From assembly GCF_013423955.1 (NCBI RefSeq), contig NZ_JACCKX010000001.1, positions 3,782,001 to 3,846,000 on the forward strand: a stretch of 64,000 nt of DNA, written 5' to 3'. Source of the DNA: Ottowia beijingensis. GTDB lineage: Bacteria > Pseudomonadota > Gammaproteobacteria > Burkholderiales > Burkholderiaceae_C. Of this stretch, positions 21,715 through 32,665 are shown one piece after another (the first letter of the stretch is position 1; each line of letters begins with the position of its first letter). The position numbers and the translations under genes are program-made. A model generated the notes under the pieces. The model did no database searches. It worked only from the letters and a program-made list of their open reading frames with translations, and was not told the origin of the DNA.

Positions 21715-23542
21715 ATGAACCTGCGCCAGACCCTCGACTTTCTGCTTTACGACTGGCTCGACGCGCCGACGCTCACGCAGCGCCCGCGCTTTGCCGAACA
21801 TTCGCGCGAGACCTTCGACGCGGTGATGGAAACCTGCGAGCGCATCGCGCGCGAGAAGTACGCGCCGTTCAACCGCCTGGTCGATACCGAAGAGCCGCGC
21901 ACGGTGACCGAGCCCGATGGCAGCCTGCGCGTGGTGCTGCCGCAGGCCACGCACGACGCTCGCGCCGCCTATGCCGAATCCGGCATGCTGGCCGCCGCGC
22001 AGGATTACGAGCACGGCGGCATGCAATTGCCGTACGTCATCGAAGCGGCCGCCAACGCCTTCTTCGGCAAGGCGTCGATCAGCATCGGCTCCAACCTGCT
22101 CACGGTGGGCAACGCCAACCTGCTGATGGTGCACGGCACCGAGTTGCAGAAGCAGGTGTTCGCCGCCAACGAATTCAACGGCCGCTGGGCCGGCACCATG
22201 TGTTTGAGCGAGCCGCAGGCCGGCTCGTCCTTGAGCGACATCACCACGCGCGCCACGCTGGAAGATCAGGACGATCCGCTCGGCCCGCGCTACCGCCTGC
22301 GCGGCAACAAGATGTGGATCTCCTCGGGCGAGCACGAGCTGACCGAGAACATCGTGCACCTCGTGCTGGCCAAGATCCCGGGGCCGGACGGCAAGCTGAT
22401 TCCGGGCGTGAAGGGCATCTCGCTGTTCATCGTGCCGAAGAAGCTGGTCGACACCGAGGGCAACTTGACCGGCGTGCGCAACGATGTGGCGCTGGCCGGC
22501 CTGAACCACAAGCTGGGCTGGCGTGGCACCACCAACACGCTGCTGAACTTCGGCGAAGGCCAGTTCAAGGTCGATGGCGAAGCGGGAGCCGTGGGCTACC
22601 TCGTCGGCCAGCCGCACCAGGGCCTGCGCTGCATGTTCCACATGATGAACGAGGCGCGCATCGCCATCGGCATGGCGGCGACCATGCTGGGCCTGGCGGG
22701 CTACGAGGCCTCGCTGGACTACGCCAAGACGCGCACCCAGGGCCGCCCCGTGGGCCTGCCGGCAAGGACCCGAGCCAGCCACCGGTGCGCCTGATCGAGC
22801 ATGCCGACATCAAGCGCATGCTGCTGATCCAGAAGAGCTATTGCGAAGGCGCGCTGGCGCTGCTGCTGTACTGCGCCAAGCTGGTCGACGAGCAGCACAC
22901 CGGCGATGCCGCCCAGGCCGACGAGGCCCGCCTGCTGCTGGAAGTGTTGACCCCCATCGCCAAGAGCTGGCCGAGCGAGAACTGTCTGGAGGCCAACTCG
23001 CTCGCCATTCAGATCCACGGCGGCTACGGCTACACGCGCGACTTCTCCGTCGAGCAGTACTGGCGCGACAACCGCCTGAACATGATCCACGAAGGCACGC
23101 ACGGCATCCAGGGCATGGACCTGCTGGGCCGCAAGGTGCTGATGGAGGAGGGCAAGGGCCTGCAACTGCTGGCCGCGCGCATCCAGGCCACCATCGCCAG
23201 GGCCAGGCCGCAGCCCGCGCTGTCGGCGCACGCCGACGCCCTGGCGCAGGCCCTGGCGCGCGTGGGCGCGGCGACGAAAGCCGCCTGGGCTACCGGCGAA
23301 CCCACCGAGGCGCTGGCCAACGCCGTGCCCTACATGCAGGCCTTCGGTCACGTCGTGCTGGCGTGGATCTGGCTGGAGCTGTCGCTGGCCGCAGGCGCTT
23401 CAAAGACGAAGCGCACCGCGCAGGCGTGGCGGGCGCAACGACCTATTTCTATCATTACGAATTGCCCAAGATTGACGCCTGGCTGCGCGTGGTGGAAAGC
23501 CGCGACATGACCTGTGCCAGCATGCCCGAGGCAGCGTTCTGA
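21715..23542 (+). CDS. Acyl-CoA dehydrogenase, ~600-residue type (two apparent frameshifts)
   Basis: Flavoenzyme of the long ACAD subfamily with C-terminal extension, about 609 residues after repair. FAD/substrate motifs: GRWAGTMCLSEPQAGSSLSD, YRLRGNKMWISSGEHEL, and the later IHGGYGYTRDFSVEQYWRD and RLNMIHEGTHGIQGMDLLGR. The subfamily includes DmdC-like methylthiopropionyl-CoA dehydrogenases and medium/long-chain enzymes; substrate is open. Frame slips occur near 22761 (GGGG reduced to GGG) and 23396 (GGG to GG), after which conserved sequence continues. It follows the inverted repeat and precedes the SDR by 22 bases. Confidence 0.88.
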
Positions 23543-23564
23543 ACACCGATACCCGAGGAAGCCC

Positions 23565-24356
23565 ATGACCCGCACCATCCAGCAACTCTTCGATCTCAAG
23601 GGCAAGACCGCCCTCGTCACCGGCGGCTCGCGCGGCCTGGGCCTGCAGATGGCGCATGCGCTGGGCGAGGCGGGCGCGCGCATCATGCTCAGCTCGCGCA
23701 AGGCGAGTGATCTGGAAGAAGCCGTGGCCGATCTGCAAGCCGCCGGCATCGACGCGCGCTGGATCGCCGCCGACTGCGCCATCGAGGCCGACATCCACCG
23801 CCTGGCCGACGAGACGCTGGAGCGCATGGGCGACATCGACATTCTGGTGAACAACGCGGGCGCCGCCTGGGGCGCGCCGGCCGAAGACCACCCGCTGGAA
23901 GCCTGGGACAAGGTGATGAACCTCAACGTGCGCGGCTACTTCATCCTGAGCCAGCGCATCGCGAAGAAATCGATGATCGGCCGCAAGTCCGGTCGCATCA
24001 TCAACCTGGCCAGCATCGCCGGCCTGGGCGGCAACCCGCCCGAGATGCAGACCATCGCCTACAACACCTCGAAGGGCGCGGTCGTCAACTTCACGCGCGC
24101 GCTGGCCTGCGAGTGGGGCAAGTACGGCATCACCGTCAATGCCATCTGCCCCGGCTTCTTCCCCAGCAAGATGACGCGCGGCACGCTGGAGAACCTGGGC
24201 GTCGACAAGCTGATTGCCAACGCGCCACTGCGCCGCCTGGGCGACGACGAGGACCTGAAGGGCATCACGCTGCTGTACGCCAGCGACGCCGGCAAGCACA
24301 TCACCGGCCAGTGGCTGGCGGTAGATGGCGGGGTGAGCGTGGTGACCGGGGGATGA
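23565..24356 (+). CDS. Short-chain dehydrogenase/reductase
   Basis: A 263-residue classical SDR. NAD(P) motif TGGSRGLG at about residues 19-26, NNAGAAWG, catalytic Ser in INLASIAGLGG and the YNTSKGAV tyrosine-lysine pair, and the C-terminal WLAVDGGVSV. An Arg after the first glycines and SSRKASDLEEA after beta-2 favour NADP(H). Context suggests reduction or oxidation of a hydroxyacyl-CoA or alcohol in the same pathway. RBS GAGGAAG precedes the ATG. Confidence 0.92.
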   Translation: MTRTIQQLFDLKGKTALVTGGSRGLGLQMAHALGEAGARIMLSSRKASDLEEAVADLQAAGIDARWIAADCAIEADIHRLADETLERMGDIDILVNNAGAAWGAPAEDHPLEAWDKVMNLNVRGYFILSQRIAKKSMIGRKSGRIINLASIAGLGGNPPEMQTIAYNTSKGAVVNFTRALACEWGKYGITVNAICPGFFPSKMTRGTLENLGVDKLIANAPLRRLGDDEDLKGITLLYASDAGKHITGQWLAVDGGVSVVTGG

Positions 24357-24380
24357 GGTTGATGTGGGTGCGCCGGTATA

Positions 24381-24502
24381 TCTCCCTCTCCCTCGGGGAG
24401 AGGGCAGGGGTGAGGGGCAGCAGTCCCTTCCCGATCAATGGCCTGTGTGCCATGGACCTGTCTGACCCTCACCCCAACCCTCTCCCGCCAGCGGGAGAGG
24501 GG
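24381..24502. repeat. CTCACCCCAACCCTCTCCC-type inverted repeat (intergenic copy)
   Basis: Two self-complementary hairpins, CCCTCTCCCTCGGGGAGAGGG and CCCTCTCCCGCCAGCGGGAG, flank ~48 bases and are themselves inverted (AGGGGTGAGGGG against CCCTCACCCC). A related copy is inside tex at 40230-40331. Confidence 0.85.
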
Positions 24503-24525
24503 CAACGACCTCACCGCCAAACACC

Positions 24526-24965
24526 ATGAGCCTCGACTTCGGCGCCGTCATCCCCTTCGTCATCGAACTCGGCTTCACGCTGGAGAAGTTCGAGGGCGGT
24601 GAATCCGTCATGCACTACGCCCCCGGCCCGAGCATTGCAACTCGTTCGGCGTCACGCATGGCGGGGCGGTGATGACCTTTCTCGACGTCATCATGGCCAC
24701 GGCGGCGCGCAGCGTGCAGCCGGGCATGGGCGTGGTCACCATCGAGATGAAAACCAGCTTCATGCGGCCGGCGCCGGCGTCGAAGAACGGCGAACCGCTG
24801 GTCGGCCAGGGCCGGCTGATGCACCGCACGCGCAGCATGGCCTTTGTCGAAGGCTCGGTGTTCGACGCCAGCGGCCAGCTGTGCGCGCACGCCACCGGCA
24901 CCTTCAAATACGTGCCGCCGGCCGAGCGGCCCGACCACACCAAGGGGCCGTTGCCCACCGACTGA
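24526..24965 (+). CDS. PaaI-family hotdog thioesterase (apparent frameshift)
   Basis: About 146 residues after repair. It starts MSLDFGAVIPFVIELGFTLE and carries the hotdog core HCNSFGVTHGGAVMTFLDV, in which the conserved THGG(A)-x-D segment forms the active site, then GQGRLMHRTRSMAFVEG. It would hydrolyse acyl-CoA to free acid and CoA. The frame slips near 24633 (GG reduced to G), just before HCNSFG. The gene follows the SDR and lies directly after the intergenic repeat. Confidence 0.85.
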
Positions 24966-24966
24966 T

Positions 24967-25034
24967 TTTTCAAGCCAAATCGGCCTGCAGCGCTTATGCA
25001 GCAAGCGCTGGCAGCTATCAAACTGAAAGCAAAG
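24967..25034. repeat. Palindromic intergenic repeat, full-length
   Basis: CAAGCCAAATCGGCCTGCAG, CGCTTATGCAGCAAGCGC and TGGCAGCTATCAAACTG show the whole structure: two AGCGCT/GCGCTT half-sites facing each other and AT-rich ends. Confidence 0.9.
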
Positions 25035-25042
25035 GAGATTCC

Positions 25043-26059
25043 ATGCCCAGCAACCGCCAGATCCTGCTCGACAACCGCCCCGAGGGCGAAGCCGTCGCCG
25101 GCAACTTCAAGCTCGTCACCACCGACACGCCCGCGCTGAAAGAGGGCGAAGTGCTGGTGCGCCACCACTACCTGAGCCTTGACCCCTACATGCGCGGCCG
25201 CATGAACGAGAGCAAGAGCTACGCCCAGCCGCAGCCGTTGGGCGAAGTGATGATCGGCGGCACGGTGGGCGAGGTCGTCGAATCGAAGCACCCGAAGTTC
25301 AAGACCGGCGATCAGGTCGTCGGCATGGGCGGCTGGCAAGAATACAGCGTGGTCGACGGCAACGCGCCGGGCATGCTGCGCAAGGTCGATACCACGCACG
25401 TGCCGCTGTCGTACTACCTGGGCGCCGTGGGCATGCCAGGCGTGACCGCCTGGTACGGCCTGACGCAGATCATCGCGCCCAAGGAAGGCGAGACCGTGGT
25501 GGTCAGCGCCGCCTCAGGTGCCGTGGGCAGTGCCTACGCCGCGCTGGCCAAGGCGCGCGGCTGCCGCGTGGTCGGCATCGCGGGCGGGCCGGAGAAGTGC
25601 GCCTACGCGGTCGATGAACTCGGCTTCGACGCCTGCATCGACTACCGCCAGCACCCCGACGTCAAAACCATGGCCAAGGCACTGAAGGAAGCCTGCCCGA
25701 ACGGCATCGACGGCTACTTCGAGAACGTGGGCGGCTACATCCTCGACGCCGTGCTGCTGCGCACCAACGCCTTCGCGCGCGTGGCCGTGTGCGGCATGAT
25801 CGCCGGCTACGATGGCGCACCGCTGCCGCTGCAGAACCCGGCGCTGATCCTGGTCAACCGCCTGAAGATCGAGGGCTTCATCGTCAGCGAGCACATGGAG
25901 CTGTGGCCGCAGGCGCTGCAGGAACTCGGCACGCTGGTCGCGCAGGGCAAGCTGAAGCCGCGCGAAACCGTGGCGCAGGGCATCGAGAGCGCGCCCGAGG
26001 CTTTCCTTGGCCTGCTCAAGGGCAAGAACTTCGGCAAGCAACTGGTCAAGCTGATCTGA
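25043..26059 (+). CDS. NADP-dependent MDR oxidoreductase (CurA / prostaglandin reductase-like)
   Basis: A 338-residue zinc-independent medium-chain reductase. The N-terminal GroES-like part carries the family signature LVRHHYLSLDPYMRGRM; the Rossmann part has VVVSAASGAVGSAYAALAKA and the NADPH-selective GIAGGPEKCAY. ENVGGYILDAVL and NRLKIEGFIVSEHM complete the pattern. Such enzymes reduce alpha,beta-unsaturated carbonyls and could remove reactive enoyl products of the preceding pathway. RBS AAAGGAG precedes the ATG at 25043. Confidence 0.93.
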   Translation: MPSNRQILLDNRPEGEAVAGNFKLVTTDTPALKEGEVLVRHHYLSLDPYMRGRMNESKSYAQPQPLGEVMIGGTVGEVVESKHPKFKTGDQVVGMGGWQEYSVVDGNAPGMLRKVDTTHVPLSYYLGAVGMPGVTAWYGLTQIIAPKEGETVVVSAASGAVGSAYAALAKARGCRVVGIAGGPEKCAYAVDELGFDACIDYRQHPDVKTMAKALKEACPNGIDGYFENVGGYILDAVLLRTNAFARVAVCGMIAGYDGAPLPLQNPALILVNRLKIEGFIVSEHMELWPQALQELGTLVAQGKLKPRETVAQGIESAPEAFLGLLKGKNFGKQLVKLI

Positions 26060-26186
26060 CCTCATGGGCGCTGGGCGTGCCGGCCGGCGCGCCCTGTGGT
26101 ATCGCCACACGCTCCCGGGCACACGTGCACACCGCTCCCGCAGCACCTCGCGGCCACAATCCGCGCGTCTGTACCGAGGAGATGGC

Positions 26187-27163
26187 ATGCACGCCCTGAT
26201 TCACCAACTGGCCCGGCGCTTCGCGCTGGATGACGGCCGCACGCAGCGGCTGTGGGCGCTTTCCGGCCTGCACCGGCGACCCGATGCGCTGGCAACGCAC
26301 CTACACCGCGGCCTGGCCGTGCTGGCAGCGATGCTGCTGGGGGCGGGCCTGATCTTCTGGGTGGCGGCCAACTGGCAGGAACAGACGCGCGCCTTCAAGC
26401 TGCACCTGCTGGAAGGCGCCGTGCTGGCCAGCGCGGGGCTGCGCTGCTGTGGCCGCGCGGGCGCACGGCGCTGTTGCTGCTGGCCACGCTGGCGCTGGGT
26501 GGCTTGCTGGCCTTCGTGGGCCAGACCTACCAGACAGGCGCCGATGCCTGGCAGCTGTTCGCCACCTGGGCCGCGCTGGCGCTGGTGTGGGCGCTGGCCG
26601 TGCGGCGCGATGCGTTCTGGGCTGTGTGGCTGCTGATCACCGGCCTGGCGCTGGCGCTGTGGTCGGGCGATGCGCTGTTCAGCCCCTTGCAGACGCTGCT
26701 GGGCGGCCGTTCGTCGCGCAGTCTGCTCACGCCCGTGCTGTGGGTGGCGGTGTTCCTGCTGCCGCTGGCCTTGCCGCGCTTGCGTCTGCTGCGCGAAGGC
26801 GCTGCCACGGCGCCACTCAGCTGGCGGCTGGCGGCGTTGATGGCGCTGGGCGCCTGGTGTGCCTATGCCGTCTTCGGCCTGCTCATGCGCGACCAGCTCT
26901 GGCAGTACTTCTTCAACGGTCTGCTGGTGCTGGGTGCAGCGGCGCTGGCGTGGGCGCTGCGGCCGCGCGACTTCGTGGTGCTGGGTCTGTCGGTTCTGGC
27001 GCTGAACGTGGTGGTGGTGGGCGGCTTCGCGCGCCTGCTGCTGGACGGCGCGCGCGGCGACAGCGCTGGCGTGACGCTGCTGCTGACGCTGATCGCCGCC
27101 GTGTGCGTGGGCACCAGCGGCACCTGGCTGTACCGCCTGCAGCGCGAGGAGGGCCAGGCATGA
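26187..27163 (+). CDS. DUF2157 membrane protein (apparent frameshift)
   Basis: About 325 residues after repair. The short cytosolic N-terminal domain with LARRFALDDGRTQRLWALSG is the DUF2157 family opening. It is followed by about eight hydrophobic helices, including AMLLGAGLIFWVAANWQEQT and LGGLLAFVGQTYQTGADAWQ. Near 26438 a G run is one short. Function is unknown. The stop overlaps the DUF4401 start (ATGA), and the three-gene set DUF2157-DUF4401-GDYXXLXY is a recurring neighbourhood, suggesting a membrane complex. Confidence 0.82.
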
Positions 27164-28289
27164 GCGCCGCCGCAATGACCGAGCGCCGTCTTATCGAACG
27201 CGCGCAGGCTGAGGGTCTGCTGCCACCTGAAGCCCGTGCGGCCTGGCAGGACGAGGCCGGGCCTTCATGGATCATCACCGTGCTCAGCTTCATCGGTGCG
27301 CAACTGGTGGTGCTGCCGTTCATGGGCTTCCTGGGTCTGCTGGCCAGCCGCTTCTTCTTTCAGCCGCCGGGCGCGTTCGTCATGGCAGCGGTGCTGATCG
27401 GCGGCGCCGCGCTGCTGCTGCGCGCGCGGCCTGCGATGTTCGTCACGCAACTGGCGTTCAGTGCCTTGCTGGCGGGGCTGGCCCTGCTGGCGATCGGCTT
27501 CGAGGGCGCGCTGCACAACCCGCAGTTGCTGACCATCCTGCTGGTGCTGCTGGGGACGGCGCTGTCGACCCGCGTCGCCTGGGTGCAGCGCGTGCTGGGC
27601 TTTCTGGTTGCCGGCGTGGCGCTGGCGGTGGTGCTGTGGCCGCTGGGCGCGGGCCACGCCGCCAACGACTGGGCGCGGTGGGAGTGGCGCTTCAGCGCCT
27701 TCCCGATGGTCATCAACGCCGCGCTGCTGGCGCTGGGCTGGGCGCTGTGGGTGGCGCGCGAACCGCGCGTGTCGGGCCGCCCATGGGCCGGTGCGCTGCA
27801 TGCGCTGGCCGATGGCGCCGGCGTGGCGCTGCTGCTCGCGGTGGCGTATGGCGCCACGCGCCACTTCTGGTTGCTGGGCATGCTGCGCGGCGGGCCGGCG
27901 GGCTCGGCTGACGTGCCCACGGCCGGGCTGGCACGCATCTTCGATCCGGGCTGGCCGCAGCTGCTGCAGATCGCGTTGGTGCTAGGCGCGGCGATCTGGC
28001 TGCTGCGCCACTGGCACCTGCGCGAACGCTTGCCGGCGCGCGAGCTGGTGCTGCTGGCGCTGTTGTATTCGGTGCTGTTGGTGGGCTGCCTGGTGGTGCC
28101 GCACATCGGCGTGGTGGCGCTGGTCGGTACGCTGGCGCTGGGCACCGGGCGGCGGCTGATGCTGGGGCTGGCACTGGCGGCCCTGCTGGCGCAGCTGTCG
28201 GGCTTTATTACGCGCTCGACTGGCCGCTGGCCCACAAGGCGGCGCTGCTGGCCGGCCTGGGCGCGGCGCTGGGGCTGGCGCTGTGGGCC
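27160..28289 (+). CDS. DUF4401 membrane protein (apparent frameshift; possibly fused downstream)
   Basis: A polytopic membrane protein opening MSAAAMTERRLIERAQAEGL, with GPSWIITVLSFIGAQLVVLP at the first helix and about nine more helices. The frame slips near 28207, where TTTT is read as TTT; after repair it continues YALDWPLAHKAALLAGLGAA. In the corrected frame no stop separates it from the GDYXXLXY region, so either the two proteins are fused here or a further small indel hides the stop. The end given (28289) is the base before the next candidate ATG. Function is unknown. Confidence 0.72.
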
Positions 28290-28868
28290 ATGCGCGCGCC
28301 GCCGGCGGCCACGTCGCAGCAGGTCGAGCCGCCACGTCCGCATTGGTCTGCTCTTGTGTTGATAGCTGCTGGCGCGCTGCTGTCCTTGGGTTTGGTGCAT
28401 TTCGATGTGCAGAAGAAGGAGCAGGTGATCGCCCAGGGCCAGAAGATCTACGTGCCGCTGGCGCCGCGCGATCCGCGCTCGCTGATGCAGGGCGACTACA
28501 TGGCGCTGAACTTCGCTTTTCCTGAAGGCGTGCGCAAGGCGCTGAACGAGGACGACCGGCTGGGTCTGAATCGCCACGCCCAGGTGGTGGCGACGCTGGA
28601 CGCGCGCGGTGTTGCCACGGTGCGGCGTCTGGCGCAGGATGGCGCACCGCTGGCCGCGGGTGAGCGCTTGTTGCCCGTCAAGCGACTCCAAGGTGACTGG
28701 GTTCTGGTCACGGATGCGTTCTACTTCCCCGAAGGGCAGGGCGAGCCATTCGCGCAGGCGCGCTTTGGCGAGTTCCGCGCCTTGCCCGATGGCCGCGCGC
28801 TGCTGGTGGGCCTGGCCGATGAACATCTGCAGCCGATCGCACCCGCGCCGCGCAAGCCACGACCTTGA
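28290..28868 (+). CDS. GDYXXLXY domain protein
   Basis: About 192 residues. One N-terminal membrane helix (HWSALVLIAAGALLSLGLVH) leads to the domain that names the family, DPRSLMQGDYMALNF. VQKKEQVIAQGQKIYVPLAP precedes it and a beta-rich tail follows. Its role is unknown; the family is usually encoded beside DUF4401 proteins, as here. ATG 28290 is the likely start if the gene is separate, but the reading frame is open upstream into the repaired DUF4401 frame. Confidence 0.75.
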   Translation: MRAPPAATSQQVEPPRPHWSALVLIAAGALLSLGLVHFDVQKKEQVIAQGQKIYVPLAPRDPRSLMQGDYMALNFAFPEGVRKALNEDDRLGLNRHAQVVATLDARGVATVRRLAQDGAPLAAGERLLPVKRLQGDWVLVTDAFYFPEGQGEPFAQARFGEFRALPDGRALLVGLADEHLQPIAPAPRKPRP

Positions 28869-28878
28869 GGAGAACCAC

Positions 28879-30536
<1,658 letters not shown>

Positions 30537-30547
30537 CCACAAACAAT

Positions 30548-30622
30548 GGGAGTATATGGTTTTAGCGCCCTACTGGCGGGCTCTAGAGCATGACTACCTT
30601 GGGAGTATATTTTTCAAACCTT
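30548..30622. repeat. Diverged repeat with duplicated GGGAGTATAT
   Basis: GGGAGTATAT occurs twice, around TTTTAGCGCCCTACTGGCGG. It looks like a strongly diverged copy of the palindromic repeat between aidB and the SDR. Confidence 0.45.
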
Positions 30623-30644
30623 ACCACTGAATGGAGACCGATTG

Positions 30645-31556
30645 ATGATCAGCGACTTCAAAGGCAAGACCGCCGTGTTGACCGGCGCCGGCTCGGGCTT
30701 CGGCCTGGAGTGCGCGCGCATCGCCGCGCAGCGCGGCATGAACGTGGTGCTGGTCGACATCCAGCCCGATGCGCTGGCCGCGGCCGAGGCCGAGATCAAG
30801 GCCCTGGGCGTCAAAACCCTGGCGCGCCGCGTCGACGTCAGCAAGGCGCCGGAGATGGACCAGCTGGCCCGGCAGGTGCAGGAAACATTCGGCGCGCCGC
30901 ACTTCGTCTTCAACAACGCCGGCGTGGCGGTGGGCGGCCTGGTCTGGGAGAACACCGTCAAGGACTGGGAATGGGTGCTGGGCGTCAACTTGTGGGGCGT
31001 CGTCCACGGCGTGCGCGGCTTCACGCCGATGATGCTGGAGGCGGCCAAGGCCGACCCGGCGTACCAGGGCCACATCGTCAACACCGCCAGCATGGCCGGG
31101 CTGCTGACGCCGCCCAACATGGGCGTCTACAACGTCAGCAAGCACGCCGTGGTGGCGCTGACCGAGACGCTGTACCAGGACCTGAAGCTGGTGACCGACC
31201 AGATCAGCGCCAGCGTGCTGTGCCCGTACTTCGTCGCCACCGGCATCAGCCACAGCGAGCGCAACCGCCCCGGCGACATGCCCGCGGCCGAGATGACCGC
31301 CTCGCAGCGCATCAGCCAGGCGCAGACCGACAAGGCCGTGAGCAGCGGCAAGGTCACCGCCGCCGAGGTGGCGTACAAGGTGTTCGACGCCATCGCGCAC
31401 GACCAGTTCTACGTCTTCAGCCACCCCAGGGCGCTGGGCAACGTCAAGTCGCGCACCGATGCGATCGTCGCCATCCATAACCCACCCGACCCGTTTGCCG
31501 AACGGCCGGAGATCGGCGTCGGCCTGCGCGCGGCGCTGCGTGGTCAAGCGGCTTGA
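30645..31556 (+). CDS. Short-chain dehydrogenase/reductase
   Basis: A 303-residue SDR. Cofactor motif TGAGSGFGLE near residue 14, Asp at the end of beta-2 in VLVDIQPDALAA (suggesting NAD preference), FNNAGVAVGG, catalytic Ser in VNTASMAGLLTPP and the YNVSKHAVVAL Tyr/Lys pair. The extended C-terminus is typical of this subfamily, often annotated only as an SDR oxidoreductase. ATG 30645 is preceded by a GGAGA site; the TTG one codon earlier is less likely. Substrate unknown. Confidence 0.9.
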   Translation: MISDFKGKTAVLTGAGSGFGLECARIAAQRGMNVVLVDIQPDALAAAEAEIKALGVKTLARRVDVSKAPEMDQLARQVQETFGAPHFVFNNAGVAVGGLVWENTVKDWEWVLGVNLWGVVHGVRGFTPMMLEAAKADPAYQGHIVNTASMAGLLTPPNMGVYNVSKHAVVALTETLYQDLKLVTDQISASVLCPYFVATGISHSERNRPGDMPAAEMTASQRISQAQTDKAVSSGKVTAAEVAYKVFDAIAHDQFYVFSHPRALGNVKSRTDAIVAIHNPPDPFAERPEIGVGLRAALRGQAA

Positions 31557-31575
31557 GGTCGCGGCCCAGGGTGCG

Positions 31576-31642
31576 TTAACTATGGTTTGGATAGCTGCTT
31601 GCGCTCGCCCGCTTGCGCTGCAGCCCGATTAGACCAATTTCT
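31576..31642. repeat. Palindromic intergenic repeat
   Basis: TTTGGATAGCTGCTTGCGCT followed by GCTTGCGCTGCAGCCCGATT, between the SDR and lipid-kinase genes. Confidence 0.75.
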
Positions 31643-31712
31643 TCTGATGGGCCGATAGGCATTCGCGCCATCGGCCGACAGCCGCCGACGCACGCGGCGC
31701 CTACAGTGCCCC

Positions 31713-32654
31713 ATGCCGTCGGCACCAGCCCCTTTGTTCCTCGTCTTCAACGCGGCGTCCGGGCGCGGCGACACGCCCGATGTCAGCCGGCACGTGGCCG
31801 AGCGCCTGCGCGCCGCCGGCCGGCGGGCTGAATGCTTCGTCGCCCGCCAGCCGGGTGAACTGGGCGCCGTCATCGGTCGCGCCGTCAACGCCGCCCGCGA
31901 TGCGCGCGGCATCGTGGTGGCGGCGGGCGGCGACAGCACGCTGAACGCTGTCGCGCAGGCGGTGTGGAACGCCGGCCTGCCGATGGGCGTGCTGCCGCAG
32001 GGCAGCCTCAACTACTTCGGCCGCACGCACGGCATGTCGACCGATCTGGATGCCGCGGTGGACGCCTTGCTGGGCGCGCGCGTGCAGCCGGTGCCGGTGG
32101 GCATGGTGGGCGAGCGACTGTTTCTGGTCAACGCCAGCGTCGGCCTGTACCCGCGCCTGCTGGAAGCGGGCGGGCAGCGCCATGGCCGCAGCCGGCTGGT
32201 GGCCTGGATCGCCGGGCTGGGCACGCTGCTGCGCGGCCGCAGCCTGATGACGCTGGAGCTGCACGACGGCACCGAAACCCGCGTGGTGCGCACGCGCACG
32301 CTGTTCGTCGGCCACAACGATCTGCAGCTGCGCGCCCTGGGCCTGCGCGAACCGCTGGCCGCCGAAGCAGGGCGCCTGCTCGCCATCACCCTGCCGCCGG
32401 CGCCGCCGCTCGCCACGCTGTGGCGAATGCTGCGCGGCAGCATCGGCCGGCTGGACGGTGCCGCGCGCGTGGACAGTTTCTCCGTCGATCGGCTGGTGGT
32501 GCAGCCAGGCCGGGGCAGTGGCGGCATGCAGCTCGCCATCGACGGCGAGCTTGCGCACTTGCCGGCGCCGCTGGTGTTTCAGCTCGCGCCCCGGCCGCTG
32601 CGTCTGCTGGTGCCCACGGCCGCGCGCGGACTGCCCGGTCTGGCCGCGCAGTAG
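31713..32654 (+). CDS. Diacylglycerol/sphingosine-kinase-like lipid kinase
   Basis: A 313-residue protein of the DAGK catalytic family. The nucleotide loop reads VVAAGGDSTLNAVAQAVW, where the usual GGDGT has Ser in place of the second Gly. LGVLPxGxxN appears as MGVLPQGSLNYFGRTHG. The C-terminal beta-sandwich ends with MQLAIDGELAHLPAPL, the family D-G-E segment. Such enzymes phosphorylate lipid hydroxyls at the membrane. No transmembrane segment is seen. Convergent with the next gene; only 11 bases separate the stops. Confidence 0.82.
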   Translation: MPSAPAPLFLVFNAASGRGDTPDVSRHVAERLRAAGRRAECFVARQPGELGAVIGRAVNAARDARGIVVAAGGDSTLNAVAQAVWNAGLPMGVLPQGSLNYFGRTHGMSTDLDAAVDALLGARVQPVPVGMVGERLFLVNASVGLYPRLLEAGGQRHGRSRLVAWIAGLGTLLRGRSLMTLELHDGTETRVVRTRTLFVGHNDLQLRALGLREPLAAEAGRLLAITLPPAPPLATLWRMLRGSIGRLDGAARVDSFSVDRLVVQPGRGSGGMQLAIDGELAHLPAPLVFQLAPRPLRLLVPTAARGLPGLAAQ

Positions 32655-32665
32655 CACCCGCGGCT

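Noticed and set aside
28350-28420. TTGATAGCTGCTGGCGCG in the GDYXXLXY gene as another repeat insertion
   Set aside because: Only the first ~18 bases match, and the encoded LIAAGALLSLG helix is what the family has at this place, so it may be chance or codon drift.
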